This document shows positions 27,716 through 34,765 of a stretch of 64,000 nucleotides of DNA, piece after piece; within the stretch, counting starts at the first letter, position 1; each line of letters opens with the position of its first letter. The stretch is taken from NCBI GenBank assembly GCA_002382735.1, contig DFZN01000071.1, positions 76,882-140,881 of the forward strand, written 5' to 3'. A program made the position numbers and the translations under genes. The DNA is from a bacterium UBP11_UBA4055 (GTDB lineage: Bacteria; UBA4055). The notes below the pieces were generated by a model, which saw only the letters and a program-made list of their open reading frames with translations, did no database searches and was not told the origin of the DNA.

Positions 27716-28795
27716 TTAGCCAAGTATTTTTTTGCCGATCTCTTCGCCGTTCCATTTAAGTTCTCTTATCATAGCTTTGTTCTTATCTACTGCAGCCTTA
27801 GGAAGTTTTGCATATCCGAGCCTTTCCGAAAGACCCTGTCCGTCAGTGATAGCCCAAATAAGGAATTTTATCAGTTCTTCCGCTTCATTTTTTGATTTGA
27901 TGGCTTTGTTCTTCTCGAGGTTCTCGTAAACGAGCATCCATGTGAATCCTGCCACAGGATAGCCCTGAGCAGCAGGAGTATCGGTAAATATTATTCTTGT
28001 GTCCTCGGGAAGGTCTATGTTTGCAGCTTCTGAAGTCGCTTCGAAATTAGGCTTAATAGTATTTCCTGACTTATTGATCAGATAACCGTAAGATATTTTG
28101 TTGAGCAGGGCATAGGCATAGCTGTTGTATCCCAGAGCTCCCGGAGTGTTCATTACGACTCCTGCGACTCCTTCATTCCCTTTAGCACCTACTCCGACAG
28201 GCCAGTTCACGCTTGTTGCATAACCGATCTTGTCGGCCCACTCTTTTGAAACTTTTGTCAGATAGCTTGTCCAGATGTTGGTGGTCCCCGATCCGTCAGA
28301 TCTGTGTACGACTGTTATGTTCAGGTTTGGAAGCTTGATGCTTTTGTTCAGAGCCTGGATATTTTTGTCGTTCCATTTTTTGATCTTGCCCAGGAAAATG
28401 TCCGCGAGGACTTCGCCGTTAAAAACAACGCCTTCCTTTACGCCCGGTACATTATAAGTGACTACAACATCAGCAAGTGTAATAGGCATGTTGAAAGCTC
28501 TTCCGCCCGTCTTTTTTTCCACTTCTTCAACGATCTCATCATTTAAAAAAGCCTCGGTCATTCCGAACATTATCGTCTGTTCGCCGAACTGCCTGATACC
28601 GCCGCCAGAACCGATCGACTGATAGTTTACCGTTACTCTTCCGTCAGTTAAAGTTCTGTACTGGTCAGCCATTGCTGTTACGAGAGGTGCCGGGAATGAT
28701 GCCCCCGCACCGATCACTTCGATCTTCTGAGCAAAAGCCGTGCTCATTGCCGCAGCGATCACGAGAGCGGCTGCCATTTTTTTTGTAAATCTCAT
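27716..28795 (-). CDS. pstS: Phosphate-binding protein PstS
   Basis: The 359-residue periplasmic protein has a signal peptide ending in AFA. The phosphate-binding loops of the PstS family are present: GAGASFPAPL near the N-terminus, GSGGGIRQF and HRSDGSGTTNIW. ATG 28795 follows AAGGAG by seven bases; a TTG two codons earlier leaves almost no spacing. It is the first and presumably most abundant product of the pst operon, behind a PhoB-type promoter. Confidence 0.97.
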   Translation of the reverse strand: MRFTKKMAAALVIAAAMSTAFAQKIEVIGAGASFPAPLVTAMADQYRTLTDGRVTVNYQSIGSGGGIRQFGEQTIMFGMTEAFLNDEIVEEVEKKTGGRAFNMPITLADVVVTYNVPGVKEGVVFNGEVLADIFLGKIKKWNDKNIQALNKSIKLPNLNITVVHRSDGSGTTNIWTSYLTKVSKEWADKIGYATSVNWPVGVGAKGNEGVAGVVMNTPGALGYNSYAYALLNKISYGYLINKSGNTIKPNFEATSEAANIDLPEDTRIIFTDTPAAQGYPVAGFTWMLVYENLEKNKAIKSKNEAEELIKFLIWAITDGQGLSERLGYAKLPKAAVDKNKAMIRELKWNGEEIGKKILG

Positions 28796-28824
28796 AAACA
28801 ATCTCCTTGTTAGTTTTCGTCTGT

Positions 28825-28880
28825 AATATCATGTTTGATTGTTTGAATAGTTTTTGCGAATTGTTAGAATTGTGTTAGAA
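28825..28880 (-). promoter_or_regulatory. PhoB-type promoter of the pst operon
   Basis: On the minus strand four 11-bp units occupy 28880-28837. Units 1, 2 and 4 read TTCTAACA, TTCTAACA and TTCAAACA; unit 3 is degenerate. Six bases then separate them from GATATT (28830-28825), and the pstS ATG lies 29 bases on. Tandem 11-bp repeats ending near the -10 are the known form of PhoB/OmpR-family operators. The same layout occurs at four other places in this window. Confidence 0.75.
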
Positions 28881-29058
28881 TTATAATTTTTAACATTAAT
28901 TATTATGAATGACATTTAGTATTTATGTAACAAAAGTATCGAAATTCGGTATTTATCTCGTAGAGGAACTAAGATATGAGCATAACTGAAAATGATTTTT
29001 AACATTAAAATGGACAGTGCCCTGTATCTCTTTTCGAATTAAAAAAAAATCGGAAAAA

Positions 29059-29409
29059 CTAAATTATTTTAAGAGCGATGTCAGAAATCTGCTGTTTATT
29101 CTGAGGTAAATGGTTTTTTATCACATCCCAGATTATTTCATGATCTATCCCGAAGTATTCGTGAGAGACTTTGTTTCTCATAAGATACATCTCCATCCAT
29201 GGAAAATCGGGGTATTGATCTTTTATTCCCTGAGAAATATTCTTTGCCGCTTCTCCAATCACTTCTAAATTCCTGATAACAGCATCAACAGTCTTAGAGT
29301 CGTCAAGAAAATCATCATACTCCATACCGTTCACATACTCTTCAATTTTCTCAATTGAAAGGACTATATCTTCAAAATACATTCTATTTGTTCGAAGTTC
29401 TTTCTTCAT
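29059..29409 (-). CDS. hepT: HEPN toxin of MntA-HepT pair (DUF86)
   Basis: The 116-residue all-helical protein has the HEPN RNase motif R-x4-H-x-Y in RNKVSHEYF (about residues 81-89) and the DUF86 pattern of conserved EVIGEAAKNIS. HepT toxins cleave RNA and are neutralised by AMP-ylation of the tyrosine by MntA. The ATG overlaps the stop of the upstream nucleotidyltransferase (TGATG), the usual antitoxin-toxin order. The pair lies between the pst promoter and a WYL regulator. Confidence 0.88.
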   Translation of the reverse strand: MKKELRTNRMYFEDIVLSIEKIEEYVNGMEYDDFLDDSKTVDAVIRNLEVIGEAAKNISQGIKDQYPDFPWMEMYLMRNKVSHEYFGIDHEIIWDVIKNHLPQNKQQISDIALKII

Positions 29410-29699
29410 CAGATATATTTCACCTGGCTTAATATACTATCTCTAATCTGAGATTTCAGGGCATTTCTGGTTACAAGATCAACTTTTCTGCCAAGAATTT
29501 TTTGAAGGTATAATTCAAGAGTGAAATATTTCCAGCCGACAGGTTTCTTGAAATCTACTAAAATATCGACATCACTGTCGTTATTATAGCTGCCGTCTGA
29601 GAAAGATCCGAAAATACCGAGCCTTTCGACTGCGTATTCTTTAGCCAGTTCGGGCATTGATCTTTTAAGGATTCCGATTATTTCTTCATCTTTTTTCAT
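29409..29699 (-). CDS. mntA: Minimal nucleotidyltransferase antitoxin MntA
   Basis: The 96-residue protein has the nucleotidyltransferase signature GSx10DxD (GSFSDGSY with DSDVDILVDF, about residues 31-47), as in MNT antitoxins that AMP-ylate HepT. It is translationally coupled to hepT. No promoter was identified with confidence in the 170-base gap shared with the divergent WYL gene. Confidence 0.88.
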   Translation of the reverse strand: MKKDEEIIGILKRSMPELAKEYAVERLGIFGSFSDGSYNNDSDVDILVDFKKPVGWKYFTLELYLQKILGRKVDLVTRNALKSQIRDSILSQVKYI

Positions 29700-29826
29700 A
29701 AAGGGAATTTAAACAAATTTAACTCCAACTGCAATGATTTTAACAAAAATCCTTTCTCCGCCATTATTTGGCGTAATCCTTTGTTTATATTTCTTCTGTC
29801 GTTAATTTTACTCGGAGGTAAATTAT

Positions 29827-29865
29827 ATGAAAGGCGCGATACATTATAAACTGAAAACGGAGTAA
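29827..29865 (+). other. Possible 12-codon leader ORF before the WYL gene
   Basis: An ATG at 29827 behind CGGAGG opens a 12-codon frame ending at TAA 4 bases before the WYL gene start. The last codons of this frame contain the CGGAG that would serve the WYL gene, so its translation could couple to or block that site. It is short, so chance is possible. Confidence 0.3.
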
Positions 29866-29869
29866 AATA

Positions 29870-30823
29870 ATGCCTGAAAAATATCAGATGGAAAGAATTC
29901 TCGCGGCTTTAAAAGCGCTCACGACGGTCGGTTACATCAAAAGAGAAAGCTTAATGGAGGAATGCCGGATAAGCTCGAGGACATTCGACAGGTTCATCGC
30001 CGATCTCAAGTTATATGTGCCCGTCATATATGACGATGTGAAAAACCGGTATGTGATCGACCGCACCAAGGCTAATCAGAGAACCGAGATGCTTGAGTAT
30101 TATAAAAAGGTGATGATAAAAGATGACTTTCTGCTTTTTTACGCGTTCGTTCGCAGCATGATAAAAAGCAAATATTTTTTCCCGCCGTTCAGCACTGAAT
30201 ACGGTACATCATCGCAGCCCAGAGATTTTGCAAAGGTACTTAAGATGCTCGAGGATCTTGTCAGCCCTGTGGATAAAAAGATTTACGATAAGGTCGAATA
30301 TTTTCTATCGGGGCATTATCATTTCCGGAACAGACCGCACTACAAAGATGTGTGCGAAAGGATATGGTATATGATCGCATATCTTGTTGAATCGAGCAAA
30401 GTGCCTGAAGAAGAATGCAATGTAGTCAGAACATACAAAATAGCATATATTAAGAATTCCGAGCTTGTAAAAGGCGAATTCTATCCCGTTCACGAAGAAG
30501 AACCGGAATACAGTTTCCAGAATTCCTTCGGGATCTATATGGATGAGGCTTTAAAAAGAGCGGTCATCAATATTTATGGACATGCTGCGCATGACGCAAT
30601 GGAGATCGTATGGCATCAGGATCAGTTCACGCGAGATCTGAAAGACGGGGACGGAAACAAGTTTACCCAGATAAGCCTGGATTATCCCGAAAAGGGCGGG
30701 GTTGAGCTGATGTCGAGAGTTTTGTCATTCGGTACAAATGCCGAAATAGTGTCGCCACCGGAATTGAAAGCTCAGTGGCAGAATGAAATTAATGCTATGG
30801 GCAAAAAGTTTCTAAAGGAATAA
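29870..30823 (+). CDS. WYL-domain transcriptional regulator
   Basis: The 317-residue protein has an N-terminal winged helix (about 8-65: ILAALKALTTVG, SSRTFDRFIADL), a helical middle, and a C-terminal WYL/WCX part with the typical GVELMSRVLSFGTNAEIVSPPEL ending split across about residues 272-295. WYL regulators sense nucleic acid or nucleotide ligands and often control defence or stress genes. It diverges from mntA-hepT and faces vapC, so it may regulate a neighbouring module. Target and ligand are unknown. Confidence 0.85.
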   Translation: MPEKYQMERILAALKALTTVGYIKRESLMEECRISSRTFDRFIADLKLYVPVIYDDVKNRYVIDRTKANQRTEMLEYYKKVMIKDDFLLFYAFVRSMIKSKYFFPPFSTEYGTSSQPRDFAKVLKMLEDLVSPVDKKIYDKVEYFLSGHYHFRNRPHYKDVCERIWYMIAYLVESSKVPEEECNVVRTYKIAYIKNSELVKGEFYPVHEEEPEYSFQNSFGIYMDEALKRAVINIYGHAAHDAMEIVWHQDQFTRDLKDGDGNKFTQISLDYPEKGGVELMSRVLSFGTNAEIVSPPELKAQWQNEINAMGKKFLKE

Positions 30824-30835
30824 TCCCGAATAAAA

Positions 30836-31255
30836 TTATAAATTATTTCGAACTGAATGAATCCTTACCGGAATCACTTTTGAGAACTCAAAAAAGTCTT
30901 TGTCGGTACTAAAAATGCTTATATTTCTGTTTATAGAGACGGCGCAGATGAGAAAATCTATATGAGACCCCTGTATTCCATTCTTACGGCAGATATTATA
31001 CAGCTCAGAAGCCTTCTCGTAATCTTCAGAATTTATAGCCATATCTTCAAAATATTTTAATTTGTCTTTCAGCATTTCATATTTTTCAGCCTGAGAAATT
31101 CCTGATAATAACTCCTGCCTAACAGGTCCGATGATCACCGCTCTAAATTCTTTTATCAGTTCCTTAAGCTCATTCACCGTCTTTTTTTCATCGCCTGTAA
31201 GAGTCTTTTTTCTCAGAGCGAGTGACCATACCGAGGTGTCAATAAGAACTTTCAT
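30836..31255 (-). CDS. vapC: PIN-domain toxin VapC
   Basis: The 139-residue PIN-domain ribonuclease starts MKVLIDTSVWSLAL (first catalytic Asp). A second acidic residue lies in QELLSG, and there is a late D in DFLICA and STDKDF. The length is normal for VapC. The start overlaps the antitoxin stop (ATGA), and the gene ends 12 bases from the convergent WYL gene. Confidence 0.92.
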   Translation of the reverse strand: MKVLIDTSVWSLALRKKTLTGDEKKTVNELKELIKEFRAVIIGPVRQELLSGISQAEKYEMLKDKLKYFEDMAINSEDYEKASELYNICRKNGIQGSHIDFLICAVSINRNISIFSTDKDFFEFSKVIPVRIHSVRNNL

Positions 31256-31452
31256 TTTCTGTTTCTCATTTTTTTATAATCATAATCTTTTTCATATTCG
31301 ACAGTCCCGAATATCCCGATTATTTCTTCCTGCTTGTGGTGCATGATAAATTCGCGCAGAGCTGTATTAACGGTTTCTTTCTTGGTCGGAATACAGGAAA
31401 TTTTCTGTGCTTCGATTATTAGATTATCGTCAAGTGATAGATTCGTAGGCAT
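31252..31452 (-). CDS. vapB: Antitoxin VapB
   Basis: The 66-residue protein has an N-terminal ribbon-helix-helix-like segment (MPTNLSLDDNLIIEAQKI) and the KKETVNTALREFI helix of VapB2-type antitoxins; the C-terminal tail is charged and would wrap VapC. ATG 31452 has a perfect AAGGAGG at seven bases; a longer upstream reading starts inside the promoter and is rejected. Confidence 0.92.
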   Translation of the reverse strand: MPTNLSLDDNLIIEAQKISCIPTKKETVNTALREFIMHHKQEEIIGIFGTVEYEKDYDYKKMRNRK

Positions 31453-31470
31453 AACAACCTCCTTGTTTCT

Positions 31471-31508
31471 TTTGTGTGTAATATAACACAAACCAATGTG
31501 TAAGTCAA
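31471..31508 (-). promoter_or_regulatory. vapBC promoter with inverted-repeat operator
   Basis: On the minus strand TTGACT (31508-31503) and TATATT (31485-31480) are 17 bases apart. The -10 lies between the arms of a 7-bp inverted repeat (31471-31477 and 31486-31492, TTTGTGT and ACACAAA). This placement suits autorepression by the VapB-VapC complex. Confidence 0.7.
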
Positions 31509-31522
31509 ATTTTTATTATAAA

Positions 31523-33295
31523 TTATTTCGGGATAACCAGTGTAAAAGTCGATCCCTTGCCGACTTCGCTTTCAACTGTCGCTCTGCCTTTGTGCAGGTT
31601 CATGATGTGTTTGACTATGGAAAGCCCTAAACCCGTTCCGCCTTCTTTTCTGCTTCTTGATTTGTCTATGCGGTAAAATCGCTCGAATATTTTGTCGAAA
31701 TGAACAGGACTGATCCCCTGGCCTTTGTCAGTTACGGAGAAGTTGACTGTACCTTCCTCCTCGAAACATTTTACTGAGACTTCGGAACCTTCAGGGCTGT
31801 ATTTTATCGCATTGTCAACGAGGTTCAAAAGAGCCTGTTCGATAAGAGGCTGGCTGCATCTGAAGTTCCCTGATAAAGAAGAACCGGACTGAATCGCGAT
31901 CTTTTTTTCACCGGCCTTTCCGGAGCACAATTCTTTTACATTATTAATAATGACATCGGCTTTTGCTTCGCTCAGTTCGAATTCTTCTTCCTTCTCCTCT
32001 TTCTCCAGAGTAGCCAGTGTAAGCAGGTCCTCGATTATTGAATTGAGCCTGTCAACATGTTTTTGTATAATATTGAGAAATTTCCGCCGGTCATCGTCAG
32101 ACTGTTCCTCGTCGATAAGAGTTTCAACGAACCCCTTTATGGAAGTCAGCGGAGTTCTTAATTCGTGCGAGACATTGGCTACGAATTCCCGCCTGATGTT
32201 CTCGAGCCTCTTAATATCGGTGATATCGTGCATAACTATGACCGCGCCTATCGTTTTACCGAAAGCGTCCTGCAGCGAACTTCCCTGAATGTGAATGAAA
32301 ATATCTCTGCCTTCAAAATTGAGCCGCATTTCCTTCTTTTCGGAGGTCACAAGATTATTCTTAACTAGTGATGTAATGAATTCCTGGATCTTTGTGTTCC
32401 TTGTTGCCTCCTGGATCAGTTTACCCTGGGCTTTCTGCGGATCAGCACCGAGTATTCTGCAGGCCGACTGGTTTATCATTATGACCCTGTCGTCCAAATC
32501 AACTGCGATCACACCCTCGATCATGGATTTTAGAATAGCGGACTGTTCCTTATTCCTCAGCTCAAGTTTTTTGATCTTTTCCTCAAGCTCGCCGGCCATA
32601 AAATCCATTGTTTCCGAAAGCTGATTGGTCTCGTATTGCGAATATTCCTCGATCAGATGTTTAAAATCCCCGTTGGCGAACTTCTTTGCCTTGTTCTTAA
32701 GCTGTATCAGGGGCGCGCTGAGCCTTTTTGACAAATACAGGCTTACTGCGGCGAGGAGCAGCACGACTATAGTTACCACCCAGAGTATCCTTTTTGTGAA
32801 AAGTATGATCGTTTCAGTGAAGCTCATCAGCGGATAGGCGGTTCTCACCACGATTTTCCTGCCGTTTACATTATATACGGGGAGAGCGGCGTACATCAGG
32901 TCCTTCTTTAAAGTGGAGCTGAACCTGACCGACCTTCCTCTTTCTCCGGACAGCGCGGCTGAGACTTCGGGCCTTGTCCTGTGATTTTCCATTGCCGATG
33001 CTGTTTCTTTGCTGTCTGCCAGAACAACACCGTTCTCATCGATCACCGTTATTCTGGTGGTAAGAGCCGAAGCGTATCCCGTAACGATACTGTCGAGCAT
33101 AGATAACTCATCATCATCCACACTTTCAAGCTGGGCTTTGACGAGCGTGCCTTCATTAACTATCTTTTCGAAAATAAAATCCGAGTAGATGTTTTTAAAT
33201 GTTCTCACCGAAAATATTACTATCAGCAGTCCCGACACGAAGGTTATAAAAACGAATGCGGGAAAAATGCTCCAGAAAAAAGGTTTTCTTTTCAT
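31523..33295 (-). CDS. phoR: Phosphate regulon sensor kinase PhoR
   Basis: The 590-residue kinase has two membrane helices (about 9-30 and 165-190) around an extracytoplasmic domain, a HAMP segment, a PAS domain (about 245-360), HisKA with NVSHELRTPLTS (His at about 377) and HATPase_c (NLVDNAIKYS, DKGQGI, GTGLGLSIVKH). ATG 33295 starts a basic tail just before the first helix; a longer frame from 33364 lies inside phoB. It follows phoB by 10 bases. The extracytoplasmic loop is larger than in E. coli PhoR and resembles PhoR of Gram-positive and FCB-type bacteria. Confidence 0.93.
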   Translation of the reverse strand: MKRKPFFWSIFPAFVFITFVSGLLIVIFSVRTFKNIYSDFIFEKIVNEGTLVKAQLESVDDDELSMLDSIVTGYASALTTRITVIDENGVVLADSKETASAMENHRTRPEVSAALSGERGRSVRFSSTLKKDLMYAALPVYNVNGRKIVVRTAYPLMSFTETIILFTKRILWVVTIVVLLLAAVSLYLSKRLSAPLIQLKNKAKKFANGDFKHLIEEYSQYETNQLSETMDFMAGELEEKIKKLELRNKEQSAILKSMIEGVIAVDLDDRVIMINQSACRILGADPQKAQGKLIQEATRNTKIQEFITSLVKNNLVTSEKKEMRLNFEGRDIFIHIQGSSLQDAFGKTIGAVIVMHDITDIKRLENIRREFVANVSHELRTPLTSIKGFVETLIDEEQSDDDRRKFLNIIQKHVDRLNSIIEDLLTLATLEKEEKEEEFELSEAKADVIINNVKELCSGKAGEKKIAIQSGSSLSGNFRCSQPLIEQALLNLVDNAIKYSPEGSEVSVKCFEEEGTVNFSVTDKGQGISPVHFDKIFERFYRIDKSRSRKEGGTGLGLSIVKHIMNLHKGRATVESEVGKGSTFTLVIPK

Positions 33296-33305
33296 GATCT
33301 TATCT

Positions 33306-33995
33306 CTATTTATCCATAAATCTGTATCCGATGCCTCTGACCGTCTGAATATATTTTCCGGCATCTTTAAGTTTCTTCCTCAGGCTGACCATCATAACAT
33401 CCACGCTTCTGTCGGTCACCGGATAATTCTCCCCGTGAACGCTTTCAACGATCTGATACCGCGTGAATACCCAGCCCGGCCGTCCTGCAAGTAGGTGCAG
33501 CGCTTTGAATTCCGATGCCGTAAGCATGATCTTTTCATTTTTGACTATAACTTCGTATCTGCCGGGTACTATCTGCATCTCATGTACCGAGATATTCTCT
33601 TTTTTGATCTCGGTGATCTGTTCTTTACGCCTGAGAACTGCTTTAATCCTTGCCACGAGAACTTTTGGCGAGAAGGGTTTCAGAATATAATCGTCAGCGC
33701 CTATCTCGAGCCCCGTGATAATGTCAGTTTCTTCTCCTTTCGCGGTCAGCATGATCACAGGGATATTTTCTGTGGAAGGAGACTTTTTCAGTTTCTTGCA
33801 TATCTCAAGACCGTCCATTCCCGGAAGCATGAGGTCGAGAAGAACAAGATCACAGGCGTCTGTTTCGATGTATTCCAGAAATTCCTCGCCACTGCCGAAT
33901 ACTTTTGTTACGAACGAATTTTTTGCAAGATTGTAGGAGATCAGCTCCTGTATATCTTCCTCGTCCTCTACTACAAATATTCTTTCCCTGCCCAT
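33306..33995 (-). CDS. phoB: Phosphate regulon response regulator PhoB
   Basis: The 229-residue OmpR-family protein has a receiver (Asp54 in VLLDLMLPGMDG) and a C-terminal winged helix (EFKALHLLAGRPGWVFTR, RSVDVMMVSLRKKL). It is phosphorylated by PhoR and binds tandem 11-bp repeats. Such repeats stand before phoB itself and before four other promoters here, which supports the assignment over other OmpR-type regulators. Confidence 0.93.
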   Translation of the reverse strand: MGRERIFVVEDEEDIQELISYNLAKNSFVTKVFGSGEEFLEYIETDACDLVLLDLMLPGMDGLEICKKLKKSPSTENIPVIMLTAKGEETDIITGLEIGADDYILKPFSPKVLVARIKAVLRRKEQITEIKKENISVHEMQIVPGRYEVIVKNEKIMLTASEFKALHLLAGRPGWVFTRYQIVESVHGENYPVTDRSVDVMMVSLRKKLKDAGKYIQTVRGIGYRFMDK

Positions 33996-34030
33996 AATTT
34001 TCCTCTCGGCTTATGTTTTACAATATACCA

Positions 34031-34086
34031 AATATCGGATAAAAATGTTAGAGAAATATTGCACAATTATTAGTATTGAGTTAGAA
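34031..34086 (-). promoter_or_regulatory. PhoB-type promoter of phoB-phoR (autoregulation)
   Basis: On the minus strand four 11-bp units lie at 34086-34043. The clearest are TTCTAACT, TACTAATA and CTCTAACA. Six bases then lead to GATATT (34036-34031). The phoB ATG is 36 bases further. It is back to back with the similar promoter of the START-like gene, so both sides of this gap carry PhoB-like sites. Confidence 0.7.
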
Positions 34087-34108
34087 AACAGTATTTTGCA
34101 GAAAAATA

Positions 34109-34164
34109 TTCTAACAAATATTTAACAATACGCTGACAATCTTCAAACAATAACTGTTTATATT
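34109..34164 (+). promoter_or_regulatory. PhoB-type promoter of the START/PHP-GT4/GH13 operon
   Basis: Four 11-bp units run from 34109 to 34152 (TTCTAACA, ATTTAACA, CGCTGACA, TTCAAACA cores), then six bases, then TATATT at 34159-34164. The next ATG is at 34172, only seven bases after the -10, so the transcript would be leaderless or nearly so. Confidence 0.75.
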
Positions 34165-34171
34165 TGGCAGT

Positions 34172-34765
34172 ATGAAATATATCCTTTACATCATATTTCT
34201 GATATTTGCGTTCATTCTGGCAGCGGATGAAAACTGGGAACTGAAAAAACAGGGCGGTAACTTCAAAGCCTATTTAAAAGACCGCAACGGAAAACACTAC
34301 AGGATCGAAGCTGAATTCAGCTGTTCTTCCGATTCCGTTTATAATTTTCTGACCGGATTTGAGCGTTTCCCGGATCACTTCGACAACATAAGTTCTCTGG
34401 CGATCCTGAGCTCGAACGATTCTGTCACGATACACTACTCAGTTATCGACGCACCCTGGCCTTTTTCAGACAGGGACATGATCACAAGAGTAGAGGTTGA
34501 CAAAGCTCAGGGAAAGACCACGATATTGTCATCAGCCTGCGATCATAAGATCGGATTCAGTACGGGAAACAGGATCAGAATAGATGATTTCGAAGAAAAA
34601 CTGGAGATAACAGAAATAGAAAGCGGAAGAACTCTTCTTACGATATCAGGCAGGATCAGGCTCAAGGAAAATCTTCCCGAATGGCTACAGAACAGGCTCA
34701 TTCTTTCGGGACCTGTTAAGACGATAGAAATTATCAATAAAAAATACAACCGGAGAATAAATTGA
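34172..34765 (+). CDS. Exported START/SRPBCC-like protein
   Basis: The 197-residue protein has a signal peptide (MKYILYIIFLIFAFILAADE). The mature part reads as a START-like helix-grip fold: WELKKQGGNFKAY, a YNFLTGFERFPDHFDN segment, then APWPFSDRDMI, a pattern typical of START proteins that hold lipids or hydrophobic ligands. No Shine-Dalgarno is visible and the promoter's -10 is very close. It overlaps the next gene by four bases, so it is co-transcribed with a PHP-glycosyltransferase and a GH13 enzyme. A periplasmic lipid carrier is a reasonable inference. Confidence 0.8.
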   Translation: MKYILYIIFLIFAFILAADENWELKKQGGNFKAYLKDRNGKHYRIEAEFSCSSDSVYNFLTGFERFPDHFDNISSLAILSSNDSVTIHYSVIDAPWPFSDRDMITRVEVDKAQGKTTILSSACDHKIGFSTGNRIRIDDFEEKLEITEIESGRTLLTISGRIRLKENLPEWLQNRLILSGPVKTIEIINKKYNRRIN

